Shown: in pieces, positions 1 through 9,290 of the stretch
Position numbering within the stretch: the first letter of the stretch is position 1
Layout of the letters: the number at the start of each line of letters is the position of its first letter
Assembly: GCA_947624355.1 (NCBI GenBank)
Contig: CANQKI010000006.1
Location: 1-47,209 of the forward strand
DNA length: 47,209 nucleotides
Direction of reading: 5' to 3'
Origin: an uncultured Clostridia bacterium
Lineage (GTDB): Bacteria; Bacillota; Clostridia; Christensenellales; Aristaeellaceae
The notes under the pieces: generated by a model
Database searches by the model: none
What the model was told of the DNA's origin: nothing
What the model saw: only the letters and a program-made list of their open reading frames with translations
Program-made: the position numbers and the translations under genes

Positions 1-107
1 TTACCACACAGCCGGTCAACCTTCTATTTTTTTCCTCCTTTATTTGCTCACTGTCCCATATGTATTGTAATCCAACATGCTTTTTTCCGAAAAATTGGGT
101 TTTCCAC

Positions 108-136
108 TTGACAATCCTGCAAGATTGTGATTGAAT
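108..136 (+). promoter_or_regulatory. Putative sigma-70-type promoter of the oligopeptide transporter operon
   Basis: A perfect -35 hexamer TTGACA (108-113) is followed after 17 bp by TTGAAT (131-136), which matches four of six -10 positions in an AT-rich stretch. The binding-protein start codon lies 75 bp downstream behind an AGGAGG site at 194-199. No operator was recognised. The assignment rests on hexamers and spacing only. Confidence 0.55.
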
Positions 137-210
137 AAATAAAACCCGTTGACGGAACATAGACTGTATCTGCCGCCGGGATAATAAAGAAAGAGGAGGT
201 ACCCTTTCCC

Positions 211-2778
211 ATGACCGCGAAGAAATTCTTTGCGCTGCTGATGGCCGTGATGATGCTCTGCACCGCCACCCTGTCAGCCTCGGCGGAAGACCTCGGCTAT
301 ACCATTACCGAGTTTGACCCCGATGCAACCTACACCCTGCACACTGCGCAGGAAGTGCTGTACACCAACTGGAACCCCCACGACTACGTGGATGGCAACG
401 CCATCGGTCAATTCAATAATTTGGCTGACGGCTTCTACGCCATCACCTTCAATGACGAACTGCATCCCCATGAAGGCACCGAGCCCTGGACTTCCTACGC
501 CATCTGGCCTCAGATGGCCGCGGATATGCCCACGGACGTGACCGAGGAAGTCAAGGCCGCCCATCCCGACTGGATTCCCGAATCCGGCACCGAGGGCTAT
601 GCCTGGGCCATTCCGATTCGCGACGATTTGTACTTTGATACCGGCTATCACATCACGGCCGATACTTACGTGCAGGGCATGAAGTACCTGCTGGACCAGC
701 GCCTGAACAACTACCGCGCCACCGATATCTATAATGGCTCTTTCGGCATCGTCGGTGCGGAAGCGTATTTCAAGAGCGGCCAGTACGCCCTGAGCGAGTT
801 CGTTTCCGCCGATATGGGCGCTGACGAATACGTCGATCCCGCCGAGTTCACCCAGACCGAGAGCGGCACCTATCAGTACAACGGCCAGGACATTGTGCTG
901 GACGTTGCCAGCGGCGGCAACTGGGGCCTGTCCGGCGGCCTGAAGGGCAGCTACGCCGATGCCGGCATTGCCCAGATCGATCGCCTTCTGGCCGCTGCCA
1001 ACGATAAGGGCTGGGTCTTCCTCACCCCCGACCTGCTGAAGGATCTGCAGGACGTCATCGCCATGCTCCATGGCGCCGATGACGTGGAAGCTTATGCCGC
1101 AACCGCCGGTGATTACGCCTATCAGGAATTTGAAGAAATGGCTTTCTTCGGCAAGCAGAACCCCGAGGTCAGTTATGACGACACCGTGGGCTTCTATGCC
1201 AAGGACGAATACACCTTGGTTCAGGTCTTCAAGTCCAGCGTTTCCGGCTTCTATCTCTTCTACAGCGCCATTCAGGATTCCCTCGTTCTGGTGGAGCCCG
1301 ATGTGTACGAAAAGTGCCTGGTGCAGGATGAAGCCGGCGCCTGGTCCAGCACCTACATGACCAGCAAGGAAACCTCTCCTTCTTACGGTCCTTACATCAT
1401 GACCGACTACCAGACCGATAAGCTGATCACTTACACCAAGAACCCCACCTGGTACGGCTGGACCGACGACGTGAACCACGTTTACAAGGATCCCAACGAC
1501 GGCAACGTCTACCGCACCAACATGACCACCGACATAATCATTGAAGTTGTTCCCGAAGCCTCCACGCAGCTGCAGATGTTCCTCTCCGGCGAACTGTCCT
1601 CCTACGGTTTGGACGCCATTGAGGATTACACCAAGTACAACTTCTCCGATTACCTGCTCGTCAGCCCCTCCTCCGGCACCGGCGGCCTTTGGGTGACCGG
1701 CAACATGGCCGGCCTGAATGCCCGTGAAGCGGTCGACGGCTTTGACCCCGCCAAGGAAGACGTGCAGACCATCGGCCTGACCAGCTTCCACAAGGCGCTG
1801 GCCGTTTCCTTCGACCGTCAGGCCTTCATCGATGAAGCGCAACCCGACTACGTGAAGAACTTCGGCGTCATCGGCACCATGTACGTCTACGACGTGGAAA
1901 CCATGAGCACCTACCGCACCACCGATCAGGCCAAGCAAGCCCTGTGCAACTTCTACTCTGTGGATGCCTCCAAGTTTGACACCCTGGACGACGCCGTTGA
2001 CTCCATCACCGGTTTCGATCCCGAGACTGCCAAGACGCTCTATCAGGCCGCTTTCGAGGAGTCCCTGGGCCTGGGCTACATCACCGACGCTGATGAAGAC
2101 GGCAAGTGCGACCAGACCATCACCATGATCTTCGCTTCTTCCGCCCCCGCCGATTATGTGACCCGCCGCATCAACTACCTGAACAAGTCCATCACGGAAG
2201 CCACCATTGGCACGCCGTTTGAGGGCAAGATCAGCGTCGTTGAATCTTCTCCGCTCAACACCCAGTACCTCGACGCCTTTGCCAGCGGCGCGGCGGACTG
2301 CTTCATCGTGGCCGTTTCCGGCAACGTGTTCAATCCGTTTGAAGTAGGCTCCATGTACCTCGATCCCAACGGCGCTATCCTCATCAACCAGTTCTATGAT
2401 CCCACCACCGATATGGTCACCATGACCATTGAGGGCGAAGAGATCACCCTGAGCGCATTTGACTGGTATCAGGCCCTGAACGGCACCATCATCACGAAGG
2501 ACGGCCGGGAGTACGTCTATGGTATGAACGACGCGGATGTTGAAGTCCGCCTTGAGATTCTGGCCGGCCTGGAGAACAAGATCCTGCAGCTGTACTACAT
2601 GCTGCCCATAATGCAGTTCGGCGGCAAGACCCTGATCAGCAAGCAGCGCTTCTACGTGCTTGACGAGTGGGTCAACCCCCTCATCGAGTTTGGTCCCATG
2701 CGCTACAACTACTCCGACCAGGAGTGGGCTGAAGTCGTCGAAGCCGAAATCGCCGAACACGGCCAGCTCCAGTACTAA
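211..2778 (+). CDS. Oversized secreted substrate-binding protein of an oligopeptide-type ABC transporter (SBP family 5)
   Basis: Likely captures peptides, or another family-5 solute, outside the membrane and delivers them to the permeases encoded just downstream. The N-terminus is a classical signal peptide: MTAKK, a hydrophobic stretch to about residue 20, then an Ala-Ser-Ala type signal peptidase I site before Glu-Asp. There is no lipobox; the only early Cys (residue 17) is not in a lipobox context. At 855 residues it is far longer than the usual 520-600. Family character comes from the expected order of motifs (early TLHTAQEVLYTNWNPHDY, central YGPYIMTDYQTDK, FHKALAVSFDRQAF) and from the neighbours. 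The ATG at 211 has AGGAGG eleven bases upstream. A hairpin followed by a T-run separates it from the next gene, so it is probably made in excess of the membrane subunits. The substrate cannot be inferred. Confidence 0.85.
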   Translation: MTAKKFFALLMAVMMLCTATLSASAEDLGYTITEFDPDATYTLHTAQEVLYTNWNPHDYVDGNAIGQFNNLADGFYAITFNDELHPHEGTEPWTSYAIWPQMAADMPTDVTEEVKAAHPDWIPESGTEGYAWAIPIRDDLYFDTGYHITADTYVQGMKYLLDQRLNNYRATDIYNGSFGIVGAEAYFKSGQYALSEFVSADMGADEYVDPAEFTQTESGTYQYNGQDIVLDVASGGNWGLSGGLKGSYADAGIAQIDRLLAAANDKGWVFLTPDLLKDLQDVIAMLHGADDVEAYAATAGDYAYQEFEEMAFFGKQNPEVSYDDTVGFYAKDEYTLVQVFKSSVSGFYLFYSAIQDSLVLVEPDVYEKCLVQDEAGAWSSTYMTSKETSPSYGPYIMTDYQTDKLITYTKNPTWYGWTDDVNHVYKDPNDGNVYRTNMTTDIIIEVVPEASTQLQMFLSGELSSYGLDAIEDYTKYNFSDYLLVSPSSGTGGLWVTGNMAGLNAREAVDGFDPAKEDVQTIGLTSFHKALAVSFDRQAFIDEAQPDYVKNFGVIGTMYVYDVETMSTYRTTDQAKQALCNFYSVDASKFDTLDDAVDSITGFDPETAKTLYQAAFEESLGLGYITDADEDGKCDQTITMIFASSAPADYVTRRINYLNKSITEATIGTPFEGKISVVESSPLNTQYLDAFASGAADCFIVAVSGNVFNPFEVGSMYLDPNGAILINQFYDPTTDMVTMTIEGEEITLSAFDWYQALNGTIITKDGREYVYGMNDADVEVRLEILAGLENKILQLYYMLPIMQFGGKTLISKQRFYVLDEWVNPLIEFGPMRYNYSDQEWAEVVEAEIAEHGQLQY

Positions 2779-2808
2779 TCTGTCACCCCTGAAACAGCAT
2801 AACTGACA

Positions 2809-2850
2809 GCGGCAGGGGACGGTTTCCGCCCCCTGCCGCCTTGGTTTTTT
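2809..2850 (+). terminator. Hairpin with T-run between the binding-protein and permease genes (attenuator-like terminator)
   Basis: A perfect 10-bp stem (2809-2818 with 2830-2839) encloses a loop that can itself pair ACGG with CCG. It is followed by TTGGTTTTTT at 2841-2850. A second stem, GCCCCACA (2858-2865) with its complement at 2886-2893, sits before the next ribosome-binding site. Partial termination or 3'-end protection here would give more binding protein than permease. Confidence 0.7.
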
Positions 2851-2932
2851 CCTGCGCGCCCCACAGCCCTCATTTCGGGGAAGGTTGTGGGGCACGTAGG
2901 GAACAAAAAAAAACGGCGAGGGAGGCCTGACA

Positions 2933-3886
2933 ATGTTCAAGTACGTACTGCAGAGAACGCTGTACATGATCATGGTGTTTTTCATCATCACCCTCATGTG
3001 CTTCGTTCTGATCCGCATGCTGCCGCTTCCGGCACTGCCCCCGGGAGATATTCACAGCGAAGTTATCGCCATGCGCCGGGAGGCCATGGGGTACAACAAG
3101 CCTTATCTGGAACAGTTTGCCATCTTCCTCCGGGGGGTTTTCACCAGGTTTGACTGGGGCCTGAGCGAGCAGCTTTACACCGGCCGTCCTGTGCTGGAAG
3201 TTTTCCTGGAAAAGCTGCCCGCCACCATGATCGTGAACCTGTACTCCATTCTGTGGACGATTCCGGTGGGCATTGCCCTGGGCATCTGGGCGGCGCTGAA
3301 AAAGAACACCTGGGTGGATTACACCATTTCCACCCTCACCATGGTGGTCATTTCGGTGCCCAGCTTCGTGTATGCATTCCTGATTCAGTATATTCTGTGC
3401 TTCAAGCTGCGGCTCTTCCCCTTTGTAATGAAGGGCGGCACGGACTGGTTCAGCCCCGCCATGTTCCGCTCCATGGTGCCGGCGGTGCTGGCGCTGTCCT
3501 TCGGCGTGATTGCGGGCTTCTGCCGCACCACCCGCGCCGAGTTGACCGAGGTGCTCACCAGCGAGTTCATGCTGTTGGCCCGCACCAAAGGCCTGACAAA
3601 GACCCAGGCCACCATCCGCCACGCCCTGCGGAACTGCTTCGTGGTCATCGTGCCCGGCATTTTCGGTGAATTCATCGGCATCCTGGGCGGCTCCCTCATC
3701 ATCGAACGCATTTTCTCCGTTCCAGGGGTGGGCGGCCTGACGCTGAACGCCATCAACGCCCAGGATTACAACGTGTTCATTATGTCCACCTGCTTCTATA
3801 CGGCCATCGGCCTGGCGGCCGGACTGGTGGTGGACATCAGCTACGGCTTCATTGACCCGCGCATCCGTGTGGGCTCCAAGAAGTAA
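2933..3886 (+). CDS. Oligopeptide ABC transporter permease, OppB/DppB type
   Basis: An integral membrane subunit forming half of the translocation pore. At 317 residues it has the normal family length, unlike its operon partners. The first membrane helix spans about residues 9-29. The cytoplasmic EAA-type loop that docks on the ATPase reads EFMLLARTKGL and onward at about residues 205-225. The C-terminus has the family ending, VVDISYGFIDPRIRV. The ATG at 2933 follows GGGAGG by about eight bases. The oppC-like gene begins 13 bp after its stop, so the two are probably translated together. The permease family is certain; the peptide substrate is inferred from family 5 membership. Confidence 0.9.
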   Translation: MFKYVLQRTLYMIMVFFIITLMCFVLIRMLPLPALPPGDIHSEVIAMRREAMGYNKPYLEQFAIFLRGVFTRFDWGLSEQLYTGRPVLEVFLEKLPATMIVNLYSILWTIPVGIALGIWAALKKNTWVDYTISTLTMVVISVPSFVYAFLIQYILCFKLRLFPFVMKGGTDWFSPAMFRSMVPAVLALSFGVIAGFCRTTRAELTEVLTSEFMLLARTKGLTKTQATIRHALRNCFVVIVPGIFGEFIGILGGSLIIERIFSVPGVGGLTLNAINAQDYNVFIMSTCFYTAIGLAAGLVVDISYGFIDPRIRVGSKK

Positions 3887-3899
3887 GGGGGAAAGAAAA

Positions 3900-5432
3900 A
3901 TGGCAGAAAATACCTACGAAAAAATCCCCGCCGAAGAATTTGCCTTTGTTCAGGAAAATGATCTGCTCCACGACAAGGAACTGCAGACGAAAGCCCGCGG
4001 CTTCTTTGCCGACGCCATGATCCGCTTTGGCAAAAACAAATCCTCCGTTATCGCCGCCATCATTCTGGGGCTGCTGATTCTGTACGCGATTGTAGCGCCC
4101 CTCATCTCCCCCCACAACATCCGGCATACAGACGTCATCTACATTAATTACCCGCCCTTTATCCGCTCCATCGCCGATAAAGGCTGGGGCATTTTGAACG
4201 GCGCAAAGTCCATGGACAGCCAGAACGACAGCTCGCTCCTGGCGCTGCGGGCCATCGCCGAGGAAACGGGCCTCGATCCCCTCATCGGCATCAAGGACGC
4301 CCATGAAGTGTCCACCATGCAGAAGGGGAAAAAGGTCACCAGAACGACCTACGACGTCGAAATCAACGCCTATTACTTCAAGGGAATCATTTACCGCACC
4401 TTCTCCTACGACGAGTTCAAACGCATTCAGGCCTGGCAGGACGAAACGGGCATTCAGGTCATTTACCCCTACGTGGAGCCCGCCGATATCAGCGGCATTG
4501 CGGATAACCCCAACATCTGGTATCAGGTGGATTCCAAGGGAAACGCCGTGCTGGATGAAAACGGCAACTTCGTTCCCGCTTATTCCTCCAACGCCGCCAA
4601 GGCGGGCGCGGAATACAATTCCCTGCGCATCCCCGGCGACGACGGCAGCTACATCTACTCCTACGGACGCTCCGGTTCCGTCCAGTGCCGCGTGCTGTAC
4701 TACAATTATTACCGCTACCTGAACGGCATGGAGCCCAATTATCTGATGGGCACCAACGCCCTGGGCCAGGATATTTTCTGCGGCATCGGCGTGGGCGCCC
4801 GGTTCTCCATCATCTTCGCCATCCTGGTTTCGGCCATCAACCTGACCATCGGCGCGTTTTACGGCGCCGTCCAGGGCTATTACGGCGGCTGGGTGGATAT
4901 GACGCTGGACCGTATCGCCGATATCCTCTCCGGCGTTCCCTTCGTGGTGGTCACCACCCTGTTCCAGTTGCATCTGGCCAAGCGGGTGGGCATTGTGCCT
5001 TCCTTCCTGTTCGCTTTCGTGCTGACGGGATGGATCGGCATGGCGGCCCTGACCCGGCGGCAGTTCTACCGCTTTAAAGGGCAGGAGTTTATTCTGGCTG
5101 CCCGCACCCTGGGCGCTTCGGACCGCCGCCTCATGTTCAAGCACATCTTCCCCAACGGCATCGGCTCTATCATCACCAGCTGCGCTCTGGTCATTCCCGG
5201 CGTCATCGGCTCGGAAACCAGCATGACGTACCTGGGCATTGTGGACCTGAGCTCCTTCGCCGGCACCACCATCGGCACCCTGCTTTCCCAGGGCAACGCG
5301 GTCGTCACCAGCGCGCCCCACGCCATTCTGTACCCCAGCATTTTCCTGGGGCTGCTGATGATCTGCTTCAACCTGTTCGGCAACGGCCTGCGGGACGCCT
5401 TTAACCCGTCTACGAGAGGAGTGGAAGACTGA
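3900..5432 (+). CDS. Oligopeptide ABC transporter permease, OppC/DppC type, with a ~200-residue extracytoplasmic insertion
   Basis: The second pore subunit; 510 residues against about 300 for ordinary OppC. The first helix is at about residues 49-69. About 210 residues follow before the family resumes at about 283 with MGTNALGQDIFCGI, the counterpart of the usual LGTDxxGRD motif. By topology this insert lies outside the membrane. It is hydrophilic and rich in Tyr, Asp and Asn, so it may contact the enlarged binding protein. The rest is canonical, including the EAA loop (EFILAARTLGASDRR, about residues 397-411) and later helices. The start at ATG 3900, giving MAENTYEK, is preferred over an upstream in-frame ATG at 3852 that lies inside the preceding gene. 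The stop TGA shares one base with the next ATG, which implies coupling. Confidence 0.88.
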   Translation: MAENTYEKIPAEEFAFVQENDLLHDKELQTKARGFFADAMIRFGKNKSSVIAAIILGLLILYAIVAPLISPHNIRHTDVIYINYPPFIRSIADKGWGILNGAKSMDSQNDSSLLALRAIAEETGLDPLIGIKDAHEVSTMQKGKKVTRTTYDVEINAYYFKGIIYRTFSYDEFKRIQAWQDETGIQVIYPYVEPADISGIADNPNIWYQVDSKGNAVLDENGNFVPAYSSNAAKAGAEYNSLRIPGDDGSYIYSYGRSGSVQCRVLYYNYYRYLNGMEPNYLMGTNALGQDIFCGIGVGARFSIIFAILVSAINLTIGAFYGAVQGYYGGWVDMTLDRIADILSGVPFVVVTTLFQLHLAKRVGIVPSFLFAFVLTGWIGMAALTRRQFYRFKGQEFILAARTLGASDRRLMFKHIFPNGIGSIITSCALVIPGVIGSETSMTYLGIVDLSSFAGTTIGTLLSQGNAVVTSAPHAILYPSIFLGLLMICFNLFGNGLRDAFNPSTRGVED

Positions 5433-7594
5433 TGGAAAACAAATTGAGCGTCCGGAATCTTCGCATTTCCTTCCGCACGTCCAACGGCAAGGTGCAGGCC
5501 GTCCGCGGCATTAACTTTGACCTGGCCAAGGGCGAAACCCTGGCTATCGTGGGCGAGAGCGGCTCGGGCAAGTCGGTCACCAGCAAGGCCATCCTGGGCA
5601 TCCTGGCCGGCAACGCCATCATTGAATCGGGCGAAATCATCTACGACGGCAAGGACCTGCTCAAAATCTCCGAGGAGGATTTCCACAAGATCCGCGGCGA
5701 CAAAATCGCCATGATCTTCCAGGACCCCATGTCCTCCCTGAACCCCATCGTGCGTATCGGTCGGCAGCTGACCGAGGCCATGCTCCTCAAGGGCAAGGCC
5801 CGGCAGCGGGAATGCCGCAATAATTTCAACACGTACTTAAAACACCTGAACGCCGCCATGATCGAGGCGGAAGGCCAGGGCGAGGCCGCACGCCTGACGG
5901 AAAGCTGCAAGAAGTTCAATAAGTTTGAATTCAAGCACATCGAGCTGGAAAAGGCCTACCGCAACGCCCATGTGGCCGCCGTGGAAACGGGCGACGATAT
6001 CGCCAAGATCGCTTTCGAAATGGAAAAGAACGCCGTGGGCAAGGACGCCGCCGACCGCATCGCCGACATCGCCCGGCAGAGCCGCGAATCCCTCAACGAT
6101 TACGTGGTGCCCATGGCGAATAAGCAGAAGGTGTACGCCCTGACCAAAGCCCTGAAGCGGGAATTCAGGCGGGCTTCCCGCACCAAGAATTACAAGCCCG
6201 TGCTGGAAGTGCTCTACCAGCTGCGGGATATCATCACCCCCGCCATCGGGAAGCCCGTGCCCAACTTCTTCCGCATGGGCTATTACGTCACCTTCAGCGG
6301 CCAGCCCCTGCCCAATAAGCCCGTAGAGGAGCTGAACGATTTCCTGCTGGAATACCTGAACCGCGAGTTCATGAACCAATTCATCGACGACGCGGAGAAA
6401 GCCCTGGAGCATTCGGCCGCCCAGTCCTACGCCAATATCCGGGCCGCCATTGCGGACCTCAAGGCCGCCAAGCCCGTGTATGCCAGGGAAAGCCTGGATA
6501 AGAAGGAATGCTACGCCACGCAAAAGGCTCTGGCCGCCAAGGTCAAGGCAGCTATCGACCCTCTCTCCATCGTGAAGGATTCCGTCAGCTGGACCTTCTC
6601 CCCCACCCTGAAAAGCGACCTGGACAAATACTTCGCTGCCATCCGGAGCAACAAAAAGGCCATCGCCAGGTATAACCGGGAAAAGCGCAGGTATGACCGG
6701 ATCATCGCCAGGGGCAAGCAGGCAGGCTGGGAGCTGGCCGCGGCCAACGTGACCGACCTGAACCTCATCAAGGAAAACATCGCCCAGCTCATCGACCGGC
6801 TGACCGAGCATTACGAAGGCATGCTCGCTGCCGCCGACAGCCGCAATTACCGGGACGAAACGGTGGGCGTCATCGATTACCTGATGCACAACGCTTCGGG
6901 CGTGGTGGAAAAGGTGACCCGCTCCATCGCCAAGCACCGGGCCATCAAGCTGATGGACGAGGTGGGCATTGCCGAGCCCCACAAGCGCTACCGGCAGTAT
7001 CCCTTCGAGTTCTCAGGCGGCATGCGGCAGCGCATCGTCATTGCCATCGCCCTGGCCGCCAACCCCGATATCCTCATCTGCGACGAGCCCACCACCGCCC
7101 TGGACGTGACCATCCAATCCCAGATTCTGGAGCTCATCAACAAATTGAAGGTTGAGCGCCAACTTTCCGTCATCTTCATCACCCATGACCTGGGCGTGGT
7201 GGCCAATATGGCCGACCGGGTGGCCGTCATGTACGCGGGCAAGATCGTGGAATACGGCACCTCCATGGATATCTTCTACGAATCCGCCCATCCCTACACC
7301 TGGGCGCTGCTCTCCTCCATGCCCGACCTGGACACGGATGAAAAGCTGGAAGCCATTCCCGGCACACCGCCCAACATGATCTATCCCCCCAAGGGCGACG
7401 CCTTCGCCCCCCGCAACCGCTACGCCATGAAGATCGACTTTGAGCGCCAGCCGCCCATGTTCAAGATCAGCGACACCCACTACGCCGCCACCTGGCTGCT
7501 GCATCCCGACGCGCCCAAGATCGATCCGCCTAAGGCGGTTGTGGATCGTATCGCCCGAATGAAAGCAAGGAGGGCTTCCGGCAATGAGCAATAA
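5432..7594 (+). CDS. Oligopeptide ABC transporter ATPase, OppD/DppD type, with a ~375-residue insertion
   Basis: A cytoplasmic ATPase driving peptide import; 720 residues against about 330 for the family. Walker A is GESGSGKS (41-48) and the Q-loop is [11 protein letters not shown] with Gln97. The family sequence then stops near residue 120 and resumes near 500. The signature SGGMRQR starts at 528, Walker B ILICDEP has its Asp at 551 and Glu at 552, and the H-loop His is near 584. The family C-terminus is present, with an [10 protein letters not shown] segment in place of the usual Cys-rich loop. The extra block lies in the helical subdomain and is rich in Lys, Ala, Glu and Arg, so probably largely alpha-helical. 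It is uninterrupted and shares the codon style of its neighbours, so it is not debris. All catalytic motifs are intact. It overlaps oppF by 11 bp. Confidence 0.9.
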   Translation: MENKLSVRNLRISFRTSNGKVQAVRGINFDLAKGETLAIVGESGSGKSVTSKAILGILAGNAIIESGEIIYDGKDLLKISEEDFHKIRGDKIAMIFQDPMSSLNPIVRIGRQLTEAMLLKGKARQRECRNNFNTYLKHLNAAMIEAEGQGEAARLTESCKKFNKFEFKHIELEKAYRNAHVAAVETGDDIAKIAFEMEKNAVGKDAADRIADIARQSRESLNDYVVPMANKQKVYALTKALKREFRRASRTKNYKPVLEVLYQLRDIITPAIGKPVPNFFRMGYYVTFSGQPLPNKPVEELNDFLLEYLNREFMNQFIDDAEKALEHSAAQSYANIRAAIADLKAAKPVYARESLDKKECYATQKALAAKVKAAIDPLSIVKDSVSWTFSPTLKSDLDKYFAAIRSNKKAIARYNREKRRYDRIIARGKQAGWELAAANVTDLNLIKENIAQLIDRLTEHYEGMLAAADSRNYRDETVGVIDYLMHNASGVVEKVTRSIAKHRAIKLMDEVGIAEPHKRYRQYPFEFSGGMRQRIVIAIALAANPDILICDEPTTALDVTIQSQILELINKLKVERQLSVIFITHDLGVVANMADRVAVMYAGKIVEYGTSMDIFYESAHPYTWALLSSMPDLDTDEKLEAIPGTPPNMIYPPKGDAFAPRNRYAMKIDFERQPPMFKISDTHYAATWLLHPDAPKIDPPKAVVDRIARMKARRASGNEQ

Positions 7595-8753
7595 GAACGT
7601 CAGTCAGGAGACCCTGCTGCGGGTCGAGCATCTGTGCCAGTATTTCAAGGCCGGGGCATTCACCACCAAGGCCGTGGACGACGTGAGCTTCGACATCAAG
7701 AAAGGCGAAGTATTCGGGTTGGTGGGCGAATCCGGCTGCGGCAAGACCACCACGGGCCGCTCCATCATCAAGCTGTACAACATCACATCCGGCGACGTGT
7801 ACTTCAAGGGCGTCCGCATCTGCGCGGGCACCCAGAAGCTCAAGGAAGAACTGAAGGCCGCCAAGGACGACAAGACCAAAGCGGAAATCCGTGCCAAGAT
7901 CAAGGCCGCCAACAACGACCAGAAGAACTGCGACAAGGAATATTCCAAAAAGCTGGTGGCGGAATGCAAGGCCAAGTACGAACCCCTGCTGGAAAAGGCC
8001 GTCGGCGCGGAAAAAACCGCCCTGGAAAAGGAATATAAGGATGCCCTGCGCAAGGCCCGGAACACTCGCCTGGTGACCCAGATTCAGATGATTTTCCAGG
8101 ACCCCATCGCTTCCCTGGACCCCCGTATGACCGTTCGGGAAATCATTTCCGAGGGCTTGGTTATTCAGGGAGAGCGGGATAAGAAGGTCATCGACGAAAA
8201 GGTCTATGAAATGCTGGAGCTGGTGGGCCTGGTGAAGGAGCACGCCTCCCGCTATCCCCATGAGTTTTCCGGCGGCCAGCGGCAGCGTATCGGCGTGGCC
8301 CGTTCCATCATCATGAACCCCGATCTCATCATCGCCGACGAGCCCGTATCCGCCCTGGACGTGTCCGTGCAGGCCCAGGTCATCAACCTGCTCAACGACC
8401 TGCGGGACCGTTTCGGCCTGACCATTCTGTTCATCGCCCATGACCTGTCCGTGGTCAAGTATTTCTCTGACCGAATCGGCGTCATGTACTACGGCAAGAT
8501 GGTGGAGCTGGCCGATTCGGACGAACTGTTCGCCTACCCCCTGCACCCCTACACCCGGTCGCTCCTGTCGGCCATTCCGCTGCCCGATCCCGTATACGAA
8601 AAGGCCCGGAAGCGCATCGTATACAACCCTCTTGCAGAGCACGATTATTCCGTGGATAAGCCCTCCTTCCGGGAAGTGCGCCCCGGCCACTTCGTGCAGT
8701 GCAATGAGGCCGAGTATCAGGCCATTATGAAAGGGCTGAAACAGGATGCGTAA
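7584..8753 (+). CDS. Oligopeptide ABC transporter ATPase, OppF/DppF type, with a charged ~80-residue insertion
   Basis: The second ATPase of the heterodimer. Walker A is GESGCGKT (48-55) and the Q-loop is [13 protein letters not shown] with Gln172. The signature SGGQRQR begins at Ser229 and Walker B IIADEP has Asp252 and Glu253. [12 protein letters not shown] near residue 320 is typical of the OppD/F C-terminus. The distance from Walker A to the Q-loop is about 80 residues longer than normal: residues 81-163 are a Lys/Glu/Ala-rich stretch with heptad-like periodicity, probably a helical hairpin. The insertion point differs from that in OppD, where the extra block lies after the Q-loop. The start has AGGAGG upstream and lies inside the end of oppD, so the two ATPases are coupled. 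Confidence 0.9.
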   Translation: MSNKNVSQETLLRVEHLCQYFKAGAFTTKAVDDVSFDIKKGEVFGLVGESGCGKTTTGRSIIKLYNITSGDVYFKGVRICAGTQKLKEELKAAKDDKTKAEIRAKIKAANNDQKNCDKEYSKKLVAECKAKYEPLLEKAVGAEKTALEKEYKDALRKARNTRLVTQIQMIFQDPIASLDPRMTVREIISEGLVIQGERDKKVIDEKVYEMLELVGLVKEHASRYPHEFSGGQRQRIGVARSIIMNPDLIIADEPVSALDVSVQAQVINLLNDLRDRFGLTILFIAHDLSVVKYFSDRIGVMYYGKMVELADSDELFAYPLHPYTRSLLSAIPLPDPVYEKARKRIVYNPLAEHDYSVDKPSFREVRPGHFVQCNEAEYQAIMKGLKQDA

Positions 8754-9138
8754 CCGCTGGCGGCAGGTGCTGCTGGATTTCGGTATCGGCGCGGTGATCA
8801 TGGCGGCGGTAACGCTGCTGGGCATCAGCCGGGGCCACGGGCTGCTCCATGCCCTGTGCGACGGCGCGTTTGTGGCGGCGGTGATGCAGCTGGGCGTCAG
8901 CGGCATTGCCCTGGCCCGGAACAAGGGTACCTTTGACGTGGCGGGTTACGGCGCTAAAACCGTGCTGGAAACCACGCTGCCCTTCCTCCGTTCCCCCGAG
9001 CGTGGAAAGGAAACCATCCTGGAATACAAGGAACGCAAGGAAAAAAGCCGCAAATCCCCCAGGGCACTGGCCGTTTCCGGGGGCGTTTACCTGGCGCTGG
9101 CCATCCTGTTCCTGATCCTGTACAGCGTCGCAACCTGA
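8746..9138 (+). CDS. DUF3899-like small membrane protein, last gene of the transporter operon
   Basis: A 130-residue protein with three probable membrane segments (about residues 10-27, 37-57 and 108-128) and a Lys/Glu/Arg-rich cytoplasmic stretch between the last two. The motif GTFDVAGYG after the second helix and the charged EYKERKEK stretch resemble my memory of the DUF3899 family, whose function is unknown. Its ATG lies eight bases inside the end of oppF, so it is translationally coupled to the ATPase. A strong terminator follows 21 bp after its stop. The position suggests an accessory role in the peptide transporter, but this is guilt by association. It could instead be an unrelated operon passenger. 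Confidence 0.7.
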   Translation: MRNRWRQVLLDFGIGAVIMAAVTLLGISRGHGLLHALCDGAFVAAVMQLGVSGIALARNKGTFDVAGYGAKTVLETTLPFLRSPERGKETILEYKERKEKSRKSPRALAVSGGVYLALAILFLILYSVAT

Positions 9139-9159
9139 AAAAACATCTGTTTTTCCAAT

Positions 9160-9192
9160 CGCCGGGCACGCGAATGTGTCCGGCGGTTTTTT
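9160..9192 (+). terminator. Rho-independent terminator of the oligopeptide transporter operon
   Basis: A ten-pair stem containing one G-T pair (9160-9169 with 9176-9185) and a six-base loop, followed by GTTTTTT. Confidence 0.88.
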
Positions 9193-9222
9193 GCCGCTTG
9201 TGTTCTGCAGCCTGTTCCGGGC

Positions 9223-9251
9223 TTGACAAACGCTTCCGCGCATTATAAAAT
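9223..9251 (+). promoter_or_regulatory. Promoter of the MATE exporter gene
   Basis: TTGACA (9223-9228), a 17-bp spacer and TAAAAT (9246-9251). The ribosome-binding site AAAGGAGG lies about 25 bp downstream. Confidence 0.75.
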
Positions 9252-9290
9252 AATTTGTTTGCATTCAAAGGACAAAGGAGGTGGAAGCGC

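Noticed and set aside
274-3018. A 914-codon minus-strand open frame opposite the peptide-binding protein and the start of oppB
   Set aside because: It runs antisense through two well-supported genes, has a Gly/Val/His-rich low-information composition and matches no family. It is a by-product of GC-rich third positions.
5790-6930. The long OppD insert as a frame-shifted or fused separate gene
   Set aside because: The frame is continuous with uniform codon style and no internal start with a ribosome-binding site. The ATPase halves on both sides are complete parts of one protein.
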